Positions 9,874-18,665 of a stretch of 60,899 nt of DNA are shown here, in pieces. The DNA lies in NCBI GenBank assembly GCA_003151495.1, contig PLXR01000013.1, positions 46,757 through 107,655 on the forward strand. The letters run 5' to 3'. The notes under the pieces are model-generated. The model worked only from the letters and a program-made list of their open reading frames with translations, did not search any database and was not told the DNA's origin. The position numbers and the translations under genes were made by a program. Source of the stretch: Opitutaceae bacterium. Its GTDB lineage: Bacteria; Verrucomicrobiota; Verrucomicrobiia; Opitutales; Opitutaceae. Each line of letters begins with the position of its first letter. Positions within the stretch are counted from its first letter, which is position 1.

Positions 9874-10025
9874 GGGCCCGCGCGGCCCGGTCCGGAGAAA
9901 TGGCCTCTTGATAACGGGGGTCCGTGGGACCAGCATGTTCCCCGGCCATCGGACCATGAACCCCGGAAGAATCGGGCATCCCGGCGGGGCGGATCCGTGC
10001 AGCCGACCGCGACTCCCTTCACCCC

Positions 10026-11111
10026 ATGAGCATCAAAACAGCCATCATCGGAGCGGGCGGCATGGCCGCCTATCACATCTCCGGATTCCGCCAGGCGGGA
10101 GCCGAGGTCGTCGCGATCGCCGACGTCAACCGCGAGGCCGCTGAGAAATGCGCGGCGAAGAACGGCATCCCGAAGGTGTTCGCCGACGTCGCGGAGATGC
10201 TCCGCTCGACGCCCTCGCTCGATGCCGTGTCGGTCATCGTCCCGAACAAGTTCCATGCGCCCCTCTCGATCCAGGCCCTCGAGGCCGGGAAGCACGTCTT
10301 CTGCGAGAAACCCCCCGCGATTAATGCGGAGCTAGCCGCCAGGATGAAGGACGCGGCGGAGCGCGCGAAGAAGACGCTGATGTTCAACTTCAACAACCGC
10401 GCTCGGCCCGAGAGCTATGCGATGCGGGAATACCTCGCCGACGGGTCGGTCGGCCGGATCAACTCCTGCCAGGCCAAGTGGATCCGGCGCTGCGGCATTC
10501 CCGGCTTCGGCGGCTGGTTCACCACGAAGGCCCTCTCGGGGGGCGGCGCGCTCGTCGACCTGCTCCACATGATAGACCTCGGCATCCACTTCATGGGATA
10601 CCCGGAGCCCGCCCATGTCCTGGCGCGGACCTATGACGACTTCATCAAGGACAAGGGATTCAAGGGGCCCTGGGGCATACCGGACGTCGAGAAGGGAATC
10701 GTCGACGTGGAGGCCGCGGCCCACGGGTTCGTCACATTCAAGACGGGGCAGGCGCTCACGTTCCACATCTCGTGGGCGGAGCTCAACAAGGGCGAGGAGG
10801 TCTCCGTTTCGTTCCAGGGCACCAAGGCCGGGGGGCTCGTCCAGCGCCTGTTCCGCACCGACGGGGACGACGGGTCGGCCGTGGACGCTCTCGAGCTCTA
10901 CACCCAGGAGCATGGCCGCTCCGTGAACCGCTCCGTCGTCGTCGCGCCCGACGAGACGATGGGCCGCGCCCGGTCCGCCATGAACTTCATCCGCGCGATC
11001 GAGGGCAAGGAGGCTCCCCTGAACACCCCGGCCGAGGCCGTTTCCCTGATGAGGATCATCGACGGCGCCTATGAGTCGGCCCGCACGGGGAAGCCCGTCA
11101 GTCTCTCCTGA
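10026..11111 (+). CDS. Gfo/Idh/MocA-family NAD(P)-dependent oxidoreductase
   Basis: A 361-aa cytoplasmic oxidoreductase. The Rossmann dinucleotide site is AIIGAGGMAAYH (residues 6-17), the conserved EKPP motif is at 94-97, and the second half has the alpha/beta C-terminal domain with the GGGALVDLLHMIDL segment containing the expected Asp and His. Family members oxidise or reduce sugars, inositols or sugar derivatives. The carbohydrate neighbourhood supports a sugar substrate, but nothing fixes it. It stands alone, 152 bp after hutI, and I see no terminator between them. Confidence 0.9.
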   Translation: MSIKTAIIGAGGMAAYHISGFRQAGAEVVAIADVNREAAEKCAAKNGIPKVFADVAEMLRSTPSLDAVSVIVPNKFHAPLSIQALEAGKHVFCEKPPAINAELAARMKDAAERAKKTLMFNFNNRARPESYAMREYLADGSVGRINSCQAKWIRRCGIPGFGGWFTTKALSGGGALVDLLHMIDLGIHFMGYPEPAHVLARTYDDFIKDKGFKGPWGIPDVEKGIVDVEAAAHGFVTFKTGQALTFHISWAELNKGEEVSVSFQGTKAGGLVQRLFRTDGDDGSAVDALELYTQEHGRSVNRSVVVAPDETMGRARSAMNFIRAIEGKEAPLNTPAEAVSLMRIIDGAYESARTGKPVSLS

Positions 11112-11205
11112 TCCCGGCGTCGGGGAATCCGGTCAGAACCGGGGATTATCAGGCTTCTCGCGGCGCTAATTCCCGGTCGCACCCTTGGCAAGTCGCTGAA
11201 TCGAA

Positions 11206-11217
11206 GTGACTAGTCAC
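11206..11217. promoter_or_regulatory. Perfect 12-bp palindrome upstream of DUF2721 gene
   Basis: GTGACTAGTCAC is perfectly self-complementary and lies in the 260-bp gap after the oxidoreductase gene, 155 bp upstream of the DUF2721 start. It has the form of a dimeric regulator site; which protein binds is unknown. Confidence 0.3.
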
Positions 11218-11371
11218 CCTTCCCTCGCCCCGCCGGGCCTGGGGTCGCCCGTTGCACCAGCCAAATCGGGCTGGTGTGCAAGTGCGGGATTGGCGCTGCG
11301 GCCCCGCCCCGCCAGGCTGCCTGGTCTGCCCGCGCCCCACACCGGGCCCCAAGATCCTCGAAAGCCCAACC

Positions 11372-11830
11372 ATGTCCACCCTCACCCAGCTCGTCCCGGC
11401 CCTCCAGCTTGCGATCGGTCCCGTAATCCTCATATCGGGCGTCGGCCTGCTTCTCCTGAGCTTCACCAACCGGTTTGGGAGGCTCCTGGACCGCGCGCGC
11501 CTCCTCAACCGCGAGCTGCAGGCCTCCCCGCCCAATGCCGACCGGCTGCGGCTGCAGATCGGGTTCCTGCACAAGCGGGCCGGCATCCTCAGGCTCTCCA
11601 TCCTCCTGGGGGCGGTCACGGTGCTGATGGCGGCATGCCTTATCTTTGCCCTGTTCCTCCAGGCGCTGCTCAAGTGGGACCTGGGCCTGGCGATCGTGAC
11701 GATATTCTGCATCTCGCAGCTCACGCTGATCGGGTCCATCCTCGCGTTCATCCGGGAGATGAACCTTTCGCTCACCGCGTTCCGCATCGAGATCGGCGTG
11801 ATGAAGACACCCCCCGTGGCCCCCTCCTAG
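11372..11830 (+). CDS. DUF2721 membrane protein
   Basis: A 152-aa inner-membrane protein. A first hydrophobic segment (about residues 8-28, VPALQLAIGPVILISGVGLLLL) is followed by the conserved amphipathic stretch FTNRFGRLLDRARLLNREL. Two more membrane segments follow (about 74-97 and 104-127). This order and the NRFGRxxDRxR signature are those of DUF2721, a family without known function. The start at 11372 places the first membrane helix at the N-terminus. The next gene begins 53 bp downstream on the same strand. Confidence 0.85.
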   Translation: MSTLTQLVPALQLAIGPVILISGVGLLLLSFTNRFGRLLDRARLLNRELQASPPNADRLRLQIGFLHKRAGILRLSILLGAVTVLMAACLIFALFLQALLKWDLGLAIVTIFCISQLTLIGSILAFIREMNLSLTAFRIEIGVMKTPPVAPS

Positions 11831-11883
11831 GTGCCGGGTCGACGCGGCCCGGCCCGAACTCCAAGATGCCGCCGAACCCCATT

Positions 11884-14445
11884 ATGAAACTCCTACCCCG
11901 CCTCCTGCCGGCCTGGCTGGCTGCTCCGCTCCTCCTTGCCGGCCTTCGCGCCGCCCCCGACCCGCGGTCCCCCATCATCGAGCGCGGCGGTGACGACGGG
12001 ACACCGGCCGCCGTGGCGCGCGCCCGGCCGCTCGACATGCTGGTGCTGGACGCGGGCGGCAGCGCCTCGGTCGAGGTCCGGGACGGGGCGGACCGTGTCT
12101 ATTTCACGTCTCCCCATGGGGGGCGCGTGGCCTTCAGGGCCGGGGCGGCCCTGGGGCGCCAGTCGGTTGTCCTGCGCGACGCTTCCGGAAAGGAGACCGG
12201 CCGCGCAACCTTCGACCTGGACGCCGAGACCGCGGTCGATGACGGCGGCAAGTACCGGGACATGTTCACCCTGTTCAAGAACGGGATGAGCTCGGACACG
12301 CCCGGGGGCGTCGAGACGACCCAGTGGAACGGCCGGACCTACCACTTCTTCGTGAACTGGGTCCTGGACAATTATCACACCTCGAAGGGCATGAGGTACT
12401 TCAGCCCGTACGGGACGGACTTCGTCGACATGATGCGGAGCGCGCAGCGCGAGGACGGCATGATCTGGAGCAACCTCAATCCCGGCGACGCGGTCGCCTA
12501 TTACAAGACCGCCTACGGACCCTTCGACTATGTCCGCAAGATCGGGGACCGTTACTTTGTTCGGCAGCCCGCCGAGAACCATCCCGAATACTGCTATGTC
12601 AGCACGATCTACCAGGTATGGAAGGCACGGGGCGACGATGGCTGGATGAACCAGTGCCTTGGGTCGGCAAGGCGGGCGATGGACTATTGCATGACCGACC
12701 CGGCGCGCTGGAGCGCCCGCTTCCAGCTCCTCAAGCGAGTCTACACGATCGATTCGTGGGACTTCCAGGTCGACGACGCCTACACGCCGGACATCGGGCT
12801 CACCAACACGATGCTGGTCGACCCGAGGAAGTCCAAGTTCGGTGTGTTCTTCGGGGACAACGTGTACTACGCCGCCGCATGCGACGAGCTGGCGGAGATG
12901 CTGGCCCACGGGGGCGATGCCGCCGGTGCGGCCGCCTATTCCGGACGGGCATCCGAGATCCGAAGGCGACTGGATGCGCTCTCCTGGAACGGGCGCTTCT
13001 ACACCCACTTCATTGACGAGGACCCGTCCGTGAAGCGCGACCTTGGGGTGGACGAGAGGAGCCAGATCGCACAGGGCAACGCGTATTCCCTCAACCGGGC
13101 GATAGGCCGCGAGCACGCCGTGGCAATCATCAGGACCTACATGGACCTTAGGGAGCATCTGCCGCCCGGGTCGCCCGGGGAGTGGTACGCCATCTATCCG
13201 CCCTTCCAGCGGGGCTTCGGCCGGCACAACGAGGTGTGGCAGTACATGAACGGAGGCGTCGGGGGCCATGTGGCGGGCGAACTCGCGCGCGGCGCGTTCG
13301 AGAACGGCTTCGAGCCCTACGGCCGGGACATCCTCGACCGCCTCACCGAGCTCGGGCACCGGCACGGCGACAAGATCTGGTTTGCCTACACCGGCTCGAT
13401 CCCCCCCGCCCCGCCGCCGCCGGTCTGCCAGCCGATCGACCTTTCCGCCGTGGCCAACATGGACATCGAGGACAAGGGGGGTCCCGGGGCTGTCCCGTGG
13501 ATGCTCTCGGGAAAGCCGGGCGACGACATCAGGGGCCTGCCGACGGGCGACCGGACGTTTGCCGGCATCCCCTTCAAGGTTGCGGATCCCGCGGGGAACC
13601 AGCGGCGCGTCGCCGTCGCGGTATCTCACCGCGCGGGACTCCCCGCCCAGGCGGATGTCCCGGTCAACGCCGTGGCCGCGTGCGTCTACCTCCTGCACAC
13701 GTCGACCAAGCCGGGCAGCGAGAAGGTCTGCGGCAGCCTGGAATTCAGCTACTCCGACGGGACGCGGCAGGTGCAGTACCTGAGCATGGGCCGCCAGCTG
13801 ACCTATTGGTGGTTCCCAGAGCTCAAGACGGACTTCTCCGGGGTGGCGTGGCACGGGCCCAGCCCGGTTGCCGACGACGTGGGGCTTTCCTGGTGCGCAA
13901 TCGAAAACCCCGAGCCGGGGAAGACGATCTCGTCCCTCAGGCTGCGGGCGCCCGACGACGACGGGATCTACACCGTCCTGGGCGTGACGCTGGCCGACCG
14001 GCCCCACTACGTCGCACCGAACCCGGTCTCCTACGGCGGTCCGGACGACTGGGCGGCCGCCACCGCGATGGCGGCGATGATCGAGGGAATGGCCGGGGTC
14101 ACCGACGGGGCCCTGAGCCAGACCTTCTCCCACCCTGTCCTGGCCCCGAGGTGGGACCTGTCCGAGCCGAGGTCCATCTCGGTCGCCGTGCGCTATCCCG
14201 CTTCGCAGGGATACGTCGCCTACCGCCTTGCCAACCACCCGCGGGAGCGAGAGATGGTGGTATCGGTCACCGGCAGCGGGGCGTCGGCGGACGGCCACTT
14301 CCTTCTTCCACAGGCCACCGATGCCGTCAGGTCGGTGGAGGTCGACGGCACGTCCGCGGCCTTCCATCTGGGTCGCATCGCATCATCAACCTATGTGGAC
14401 CTTGAGCTTCACGGCGGCGTGCACACCGTTCGCATCCGCTATTGA
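11884..14445 (+). CDS. Secreted six-hairpin (alpha/alpha barrel) glycosidase-like protein
   Basis: An 853-aa exported protein; the signal peptide is MKLLPRLLPAWLAAPLLLAG with cleavage near LRA/AP. A beta-sandwich N-terminal region (about 25-125) precedes an alpha/alpha-toroid region (about 130-520) with aromatic-rich helices such as HFFVNWVLDNYH, CYVSTIYQVWKARGD and VWQYMNGGVGGHVAGEL. The C-terminal 300 residues are beta-rich and may bind carbohydrate. The architecture resembles six-hairpin glycosidases, but I cannot assign a GH family or catalytic acids. An in-frame ATG at 11866 is an alternative start; 11884 gives the cleaner signal peptide. Confidence 0.75.
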   Translation: MKLLPRLLPAWLAAPLLLAGLRAAPDPRSPIIERGGDDGTPAAVARARPLDMLVLDAGGSASVEVRDGADRVYFTSPHGGRVAFRAGAALGRQSVVLRDASGKETGRATFDLDAETAVDDGGKYRDMFTLFKNGMSSDTPGGVETTQWNGRTYHFFVNWVLDNYHTSKGMRYFSPYGTDFVDMMRSAQREDGMIWSNLNPGDAVAYYKTAYGPFDYVRKIGDRYFVRQPAENHPEYCYVSTIYQVWKARGDDGWMNQCLGSARRAMDYCMTDPARWSARFQLLKRVYTIDSWDFQVDDAYTPDIGLTNTMLVDPRKSKFGVFFGDNVYYAAACDELAEMLAHGGDAAGAAAYSGRASEIRRRLDALSWNGRFYTHFIDEDPSVKRDLGVDERSQIAQGNAYSLNRAIGREHAVAIIRTYMDLREHLPPGSPGEWYAIYPPFQRGFGRHNEVWQYMNGGVGGHVAGELARGAFENGFEPYGRDILDRLTELGHRHGDKIWFAYTGSIPPAPPPPVCQPIDLSAVANMDIEDKGGPGAVPWMLSGKPGDDIRGLPTGDRTFAGIPFKVADPAGNQRRVAVAVSHRAGLPAQADVPVNAVAACVYLLHTSTKPGSEKVCGSLEFSYSDGTRQVQYLSMGRQLTYWWFPELKTDFSGVAWHGPSPVADDVGLSWCAIENPEPGKTISSLRLRAPDDDGIYTVLGVTLADRPHYVAPNPVSYGGPDDWAAATAMAAMIEGMAGVTDGALSQTFSHPVLAPRWDLSEPRSISVAVRYPASQGYVAYRLANHPREREMVVSVTGSGASADGHFLLPQATDAVRSVEVDGTSAAFHLGRIASSTYVDLELHGGVHTVRIRY

Positions 14446-14524
14446 GCCGTTGGTTTCCGGCGCCCCCATTCCATCCGGGCCTTGACCGCACGGCGTCCAT
14501 CACCCACTCCCAAGGCAAGGTCCC

Positions 14525-15280
14525 ATGCCCGTCACCCCAACACATAGGAGCGGAAGGGCTGCGGGTATGGTCATGGCCCTCCTGTCCCTCTGCGCGCCGG
14601 GACGCGCCACCGAGGTCGGCGACACCTATGACCATGTGATCGGGGAGAGGGGCAAGCCGCCCGGCAGGATGGATGGCGGGAGCGTCGTCGTGCTCCAATA
14701 CCCGAATGCCTTGATCAAGCTGCGGGACGGCATCGTGGTCTCCATCAAGGCCGTCGCGGAGCAGAAGCCCGGTGCGCCGCCCCGGCCGAATCCCTCGGCG
14801 GCCGCCTCTCCGCAACCCGCCGCTACCAAGCCCGCCCTGCCGCCCGCCGCGCGCATTCAGCAGCTGAAGGCCGAGTTGATGCGGACGGTGGAGCAGGTAA
14901 AGGAGATCGTGAACCAGCCCGTGACGCCGGTGCCGCTCGAGCGGGGCATGGCCGTCGCGCAATATCCCTTCTGGTTCCACGATGGCGCCGGGACGCCCAA
15001 CTTCGACGCGGACGACGTGCGGGCGTCCCAGGAGGTGAAGAATTACTCGGACCCCCGCTACATGTACGCCACGTCGCCCCTGAATCCGGGGGTCGCCTTC
15101 CCTCTGAGCGAGATGGCGTTCAACGGCGCGACCAAGATCTTCTACGTGGACCGGAAGGTGCCGAAGAAGAAGCTCCCGGAGACCGAGCTCCTCGAGATCA
15201 ACAGGCTCTACAGGATCATCGGCCGCGACCTCCATGAGCTGGCGTCGCTCGGGGAATCCCCCACCCTGCAGCTCAATTAG
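14525..15280 (+). CDS. Exported hypothetical protein
   Basis: A 251-aa protein of no recognised family. An N-terminal hydrophobic stretch (about residues 13-26, ending SLCAPGRA) looks like a signal peptide. Residues about 30-75 form a small beta-rich unit (VGDTYDHVIGERGKPPGRM, then VVVLQYPNALIKLRDGIVVSI) resembling the short repeat that compares a stored expression with a parameter in some Verrucomicrobia periplasmic proteins. A Pro/Ala-rich linker (about 80-108) leads to a C-terminal helical part. It lies 79 bp after the glycosidase-like gene and may be cotranscribed. Confidence 0.6.
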   Translation: MPVTPTHRSGRAAGMVMALLSLCAPGRATEVGDTYDHVIGERGKPPGRMDGGSVVVLQYPNALIKLRDGIVVSIKAVAEQKPGAPPRPNPSAAASPQPAATKPALPPAARIQQLKAELMRTVEQVKEIVNQPVTPVPLERGMAVAQYPFWFHDGAGTPNFDADDVRASQEVKNYSDPRYMYATSPLNPGVAFPLSEMAFNGATKIFYVDRKVPKKKLPETELLEINRLYRIIGRDLHELASLGESPTLQLN

Positions 15281-15385
15281 GCCGCCCCGGGGCGGGCCGC
15301 AGGATTCCTAATCCCTTCTGTCCGGCGGCTTGTATCTCTTGGTTTCCGGACCGGGGACGATAGGGTTCATGCAACCCCACGAGAC

Positions 15386-16426
15386 ATGCGCCCCCTCCTG
15401 ACCCTCGCCGTTTGCACCGCCGCGATCCGCCTTCAAGCTGCCGATGTGCCGGCCGCCCCCCACCATCGGTTCTTTTCCGACGATAGCTTCTGGAACCAGC
15501 CCATCCCCTCCAATGCCGAGGTCGACCCCAGGACGTCCCGGTGGATCAAGCTCCTCGAGACGGAGCCCACAGGCCAGGGCTTCCTGGTCAACAGCACGCA
15601 GTGGACGATTCCGGTCTACGAGGTGGATTCGTCCACGCCGCTGAAGAAGGTGGGACTCCTGGCCCTGACGCCCGAGGACCGGGTCCACTGGCACACCGAG
15701 AGGTCCTTCTTCGGCCACGGCCAGGGCTTCGACAGGGTGCCCCTCCCGCAGGAGGCGCAGCCGGACCCCCAGGCCGACTCCCACCTGGCCGTGGTCGACT
15801 GGCAGCGGAATCGTGTGTGGGACATGTGGGCGCTGTCCCGGAACCCCGACGGGAGCTGGAAATCGGCGACCGGGATGGTCTACCCGGCCGACGGCCCGGG
15901 AGTCTTTTCCACCGAGGCGCTCGGGGTGAAGGACGGCGAGAGCGTCCATTTTCACGGGCCCAGCCGCGCCGCGGGCGTGCCGGCCGTGGCGGGCCTGATC
16001 ATGTACGACGAGGTGATGGCGGGTGAGATAAGGCACAAGATCGCGGCCGCGTCGCGTTTCTGCGCCTACCGGGAGTTCGTCTTTCCCGCGGCGTGGACGG
16101 ACGGGTTCACCGAGGGCGGGATCCCCGAGGGCACGCTGATCCAGCTCGATCCGGCGCTCGACCTGTCCAGGTACACCCTCACGCGCGAGGAGCGGATCGT
16201 GTGCGTGGCGCTGCAGCGCTACGGGATGGTGCTCGTCGACCTCGCCGAGGGCCAGCCGGTCTACGCCGAGGGCCTGTGGGGCCATCCCGGGAAGTCCTGG
16301 GACGGAAAGCTGCCCCACGGCTCAGGGGGAATCACCAAGATTCCGTTCAGCGCGTACCGGATGATCAGGACAGGCCCGGCGATCCCCATGGGCGATGGCC
16401 GCTCGAAGTTCTCGCCGGTCTGGTAG
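15386..16426 (+). CDS. Secreted hypothetical protein with FSDDSFWN motif
   Basis: A 346-aa protein with a short signal peptide (MRPLLTLAVCTAAIRLQAAD). The mature N-terminus (HHRFFSDDSFWNQPIP) and a later histidine pair (VHFHGPSRAAGVPAVAG) resemble a family of secreted proteins of unknown activity found in actinobacteria and Verrucomicrobia. The many conserved Trp, His and acidic residues would fit a polysaccharide-active enzyme, but this is inference. It is the third consecutive secreted product on this strand. Confidence 0.65.
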   Translation: MRPLLTLAVCTAAIRLQAADVPAAPHHRFFSDDSFWNQPIPSNAEVDPRTSRWIKLLETEPTGQGFLVNSTQWTIPVYEVDSSTPLKKVGLLALTPEDRVHWHTERSFFGHGQGFDRVPLPQEAQPDPQADSHLAVVDWQRNRVWDMWALSRNPDGSWKSATGMVYPADGPGVFSTEALGVKDGESVHFHGPSRAAGVPAVAGLIMYDEVMAGEIRHKIAAASRFCAYREFVFPAAWTDGFTEGGIPEGTLIQLDPALDLSRYTLTREERIVCVALQRYGMVLVDLAEGQPVYAEGLWGHPGKSWDGKLPHGSGGITKIPFSAYRMIRTGPAIPMGDGRSKFSPVW

Positions 16427-16501
16427 GGAAATAGCCGGGCCCGGGGCGCGAAGGGCTCCGCCCTCGCTGTGGCGATCGGGGCGCACCTCCGGCGCCCAAG
16501 G

Positions 16502-17446
16502 TCACCGGCCCTTCTTGAGAAGGCGCTCGATTTCCGCCCTCGACGGCGCCGAGGGCTGGGCCCCGATGCGCGTGACGGAAATGGCCGCGGCCGCCTGCCC
16601 GAAGCGGACGGCCTCGATCATCGGGCGGCCCTCCGCGAGCGCCACCGCCAGGGCGCCGTTGAACACGTCGCCCGCCGCGGTCGTGTCCACGGCCTTCGCC
16701 TTGAAGGCCGGCACGAGTGCGCGGCAGCCTTCGCCGCACACGAAGGCGCCCCGGGCGCCGAGGGTGATGATGACCGTCTTCACGCCGCGCTTGCGCAGGC
16801 GGTCGGCGGCCCGCGCCGCCGCGGCGGCGCCATCCACGCGAATGCCCGTGAGGGATTCCGCCTCGTGCTCGTTCGGCGTGAGGATGTCCACCCTGCGCAG
16901 GAGCGAGTCGGGCAGGGGCTGCGCGGGGGCGGGATTGAGGATGACGCGCATGCCCGACCTCGCCGCCGCCGCGACGGCCGCCGTCACCGTCCGGAGCGGC
17001 GACTCAAGCTGGACGAGGAGGGTGCCCCCGCGCCTGAAGACGCCGTGCGCCCGTGCGACGTCTCTCGGGCCCAGGGTGAGGTTCGAGCCCGAGGCAACGG
17101 CGATGCTGTTCTCGCCCCCCTTCCCCACGAAGATGAACGCAATCCCGGTGGGCTCCTTCGCGTCCGTCGTCACATGGGAGATGTTGATCCGGTCGCGCCG
17201 GAGACCCGCTACGACCGACCTCCCGAAGTCATCGCGCCCGACCCTGCCCACGAAGAGGACCGCCGCCCCGGCGCGGGAGGCCGTCACCGCCTGGTTCGCG
17301 CCCTTCCCTCCCCCGGCGGAATGGGACTTCCCCCCGATGACCGTCTCCCCGATCCCGGGGATCCGGTCCACCTGCACGATCAGGTCGATGCTGCAGCTGC
17401 CGACGACCACGACCCGGGCCCTGGGGGAATGTCTTTGGGATGGCAT
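16502..17446 (-). CDS. rbsK: Ribokinase (PfkB family)
   Basis: A 314-aa sugar kinase phosphorylating ribose (or a close sugar) with ATP. The N-terminus has VVVGSCSIDLIVQVDRIPG, the first PfkB signature is GGGKGANQAVTASRAGA (about 46-61), and the second signature DTTAAGDVFNGALA carries the catalytic base Asp260. The oxyanion-hole GAGD is AAGD here. It lies 18 bp downstream of the sugar transporter gene on the same strand, so the two form an uptake and phosphorylation unit. Other PfkB sugars are possible. Confidence 0.92.
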   Translation of the reverse strand: MPSQRHSPRARVVVVGSCSIDLIVQVDRIPGIGETVIGGKSHSAGGGKGANQAVTASRAGAAVLFVGRVGRDDFGRSVVAGLRRDRINISHVTTDAKEPTGIAFIFVGKGGENSIAVASGSNLTLGPRDVARAHGVFRRGGTLLVQLESPLRTVTAAVAAAARSGMRVILNPAPAQPLPDSLLRRVDILTPNEHEAESLTGIRVDGAAAAARAADRLRKRGVKTVIITLGARGAFVCGEGCRALVPAFKAKAVDTTAAGDVFNGALAVALAEGRPMIEAVRFGQAAAAISVTRIGAQPSAPSRAEIERLLKKGR

Positions 17447-17464
17447 GGGGGAAGTCCGGGGGAG

Positions 17465-18481
17465 TTAGAGGCGCGAGGCGATCAGGATCGCCAGGCCGAT
17501 GCCATAGAAGAGAAACATGCTGGCGAGGAGCCTTCCTGTGCCGGCGGGGGCCGACTTGAACTCCTTCCAGACGAAGACGCCCCAGAGCGCCCCCACCATC
17601 GTGGCGCCCTGGCCCAGGCCGTACGAGAGGGCGGGCCCCGCCTTCGCGCCTGCAAGGATGTTGAGCGACATCCCCAGGTTCCAGATGACGCCCCCGAGGA
17701 TGCCGACCGAGTGCAGCCTTAGGCTCCCTTTCGAGAAATAATCTCCGAAGGGCACAGGGTCGCCGACGAAGGGCTTCGCCATCAGGATCGTGTTCCAGAC
17801 GAAGTTGGAAAGAAGCAGGCCCGCGGAGAAGACGACGATGGCCGTGTACGGGCTCAGCTTCCCGGCCTCGAGCGTCATGACCCCGCCGACATCGTGCATC
17901 GGGGCGATGGCCCGGGCCACGTAGCTGTAGAAGAAGCCCATCAGCACGCCGGCCACCACCGAGAGCACGATCCCCTTGCCAGGCGTACGCCCGCCCCCCG
18001 AGGCGAGCCGCCGGTAGGCCATGGCATCGAGGACGATCGCAACCGCGACGGCAACGACGCCGAGCGCCAGGAGCCTCGGGTTGCCCTCCGGCCTCACAAA
18101 GTAGGTGCTCACCACGCCGAGGATCAGCGCGAGCCCGACGCCCACGGGAAAGGCCACCGCCATCCCCGCTATGTCGATCGCGGCGACAAGCAGGATGTTC
18201 GAGAGGTTGAAGATCACCCCTCCCGCGAAGGCCGACATGAGCCACCGGCCCTCGCCCTGGCGGAGGTCCTGGAGGAAGCCGCGCCCGCCCTCCCCGTTGC
18301 TCCCGAGCGTGAAGGCGAGGAGGAGCGCGAGCAGCAGGACCCCGATCGCATAGTCCCAGTAGAACAGCTGGAACCGCCACTCCTTGCCGGCGAGCTTCTG
18401 GGTGTTGGCCCACGAACCCCAGCAGAGCATCGTGACGAAGCAGAAGGCGACCGCGACGCTGTAGCTGGTGACGGTGTACAT
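17465..18481 (-). CDS. GRP/DMT-superfamily sugar transporter (RbsU/GlcU-like)
   Basis: A 338-aa inner-membrane protein with about ten hydrophobic helices. It begins MYTVTSYSVAVAFCFVTML with CWGSWANTQKL directly after, a pattern typical of the glucose/ribose porter group of the drug/metabolite superfamily. The start at 18481 gives an N-terminal first helix; the upstream extension is low-complexity. The following ribokinase gene (18-bp gap) suggests ribose uptake by proton symport. The substrate is inferred from that neighbour only. Confidence 0.87.
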   Translation of the reverse strand: MYTVTSYSVAVAFCFVTMLCWGSWANTQKLAGKEWRFQLFYWDYAIGVLLLALLLAFTLGSNGEGGRGFLQDLRQGEGRWLMSAFAGGVIFNLSNILLVAAIDIAGMAVAFPVGVGLALILGVVSTYFVRPEGNPRLLALGVVAVAVAIVLDAMAYRRLASGGGRTPGKGIVLSVVAGVLMGFFYSYVARAIAPMHDVGGVMTLEAGKLSPYTAIVVFSAGLLLSNFVWNTILMAKPFVGDPVPFGDYFSKGSLRLHSVGILGGVIWNLGMSLNILAGAKAGPALSYGLGQGATMVGALWGVFVWKEFKSAPAGTGRLLASMFLFYGIGLAILIASRL

Positions 18482-18665
18482 GGTGGGTTTTCCGGCCTGG
18501 GGGGGTGCCGCGGGGTTGCGGGCTGGGCCGGCGACCCGGACCCTAGGGAGCGAGGGGGCCGAGGTAAAACGCGAAATGACCCGGCCGACACCGGGAAATA
18601 AGGCGCTCCCCGCGGATGGGTGCGCTTGAAGTCCTTGCGTCGGGGCGGCACTCTTCCGGCAAAGC

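Noticed and set aside
11893-14367. 824-aa minus-strand open frame opposite the six-hairpin protein gene
   Set aside because: Shadow frame without signal peptide or motif; the plus-strand protein has a clear signal peptide and aromatic core.
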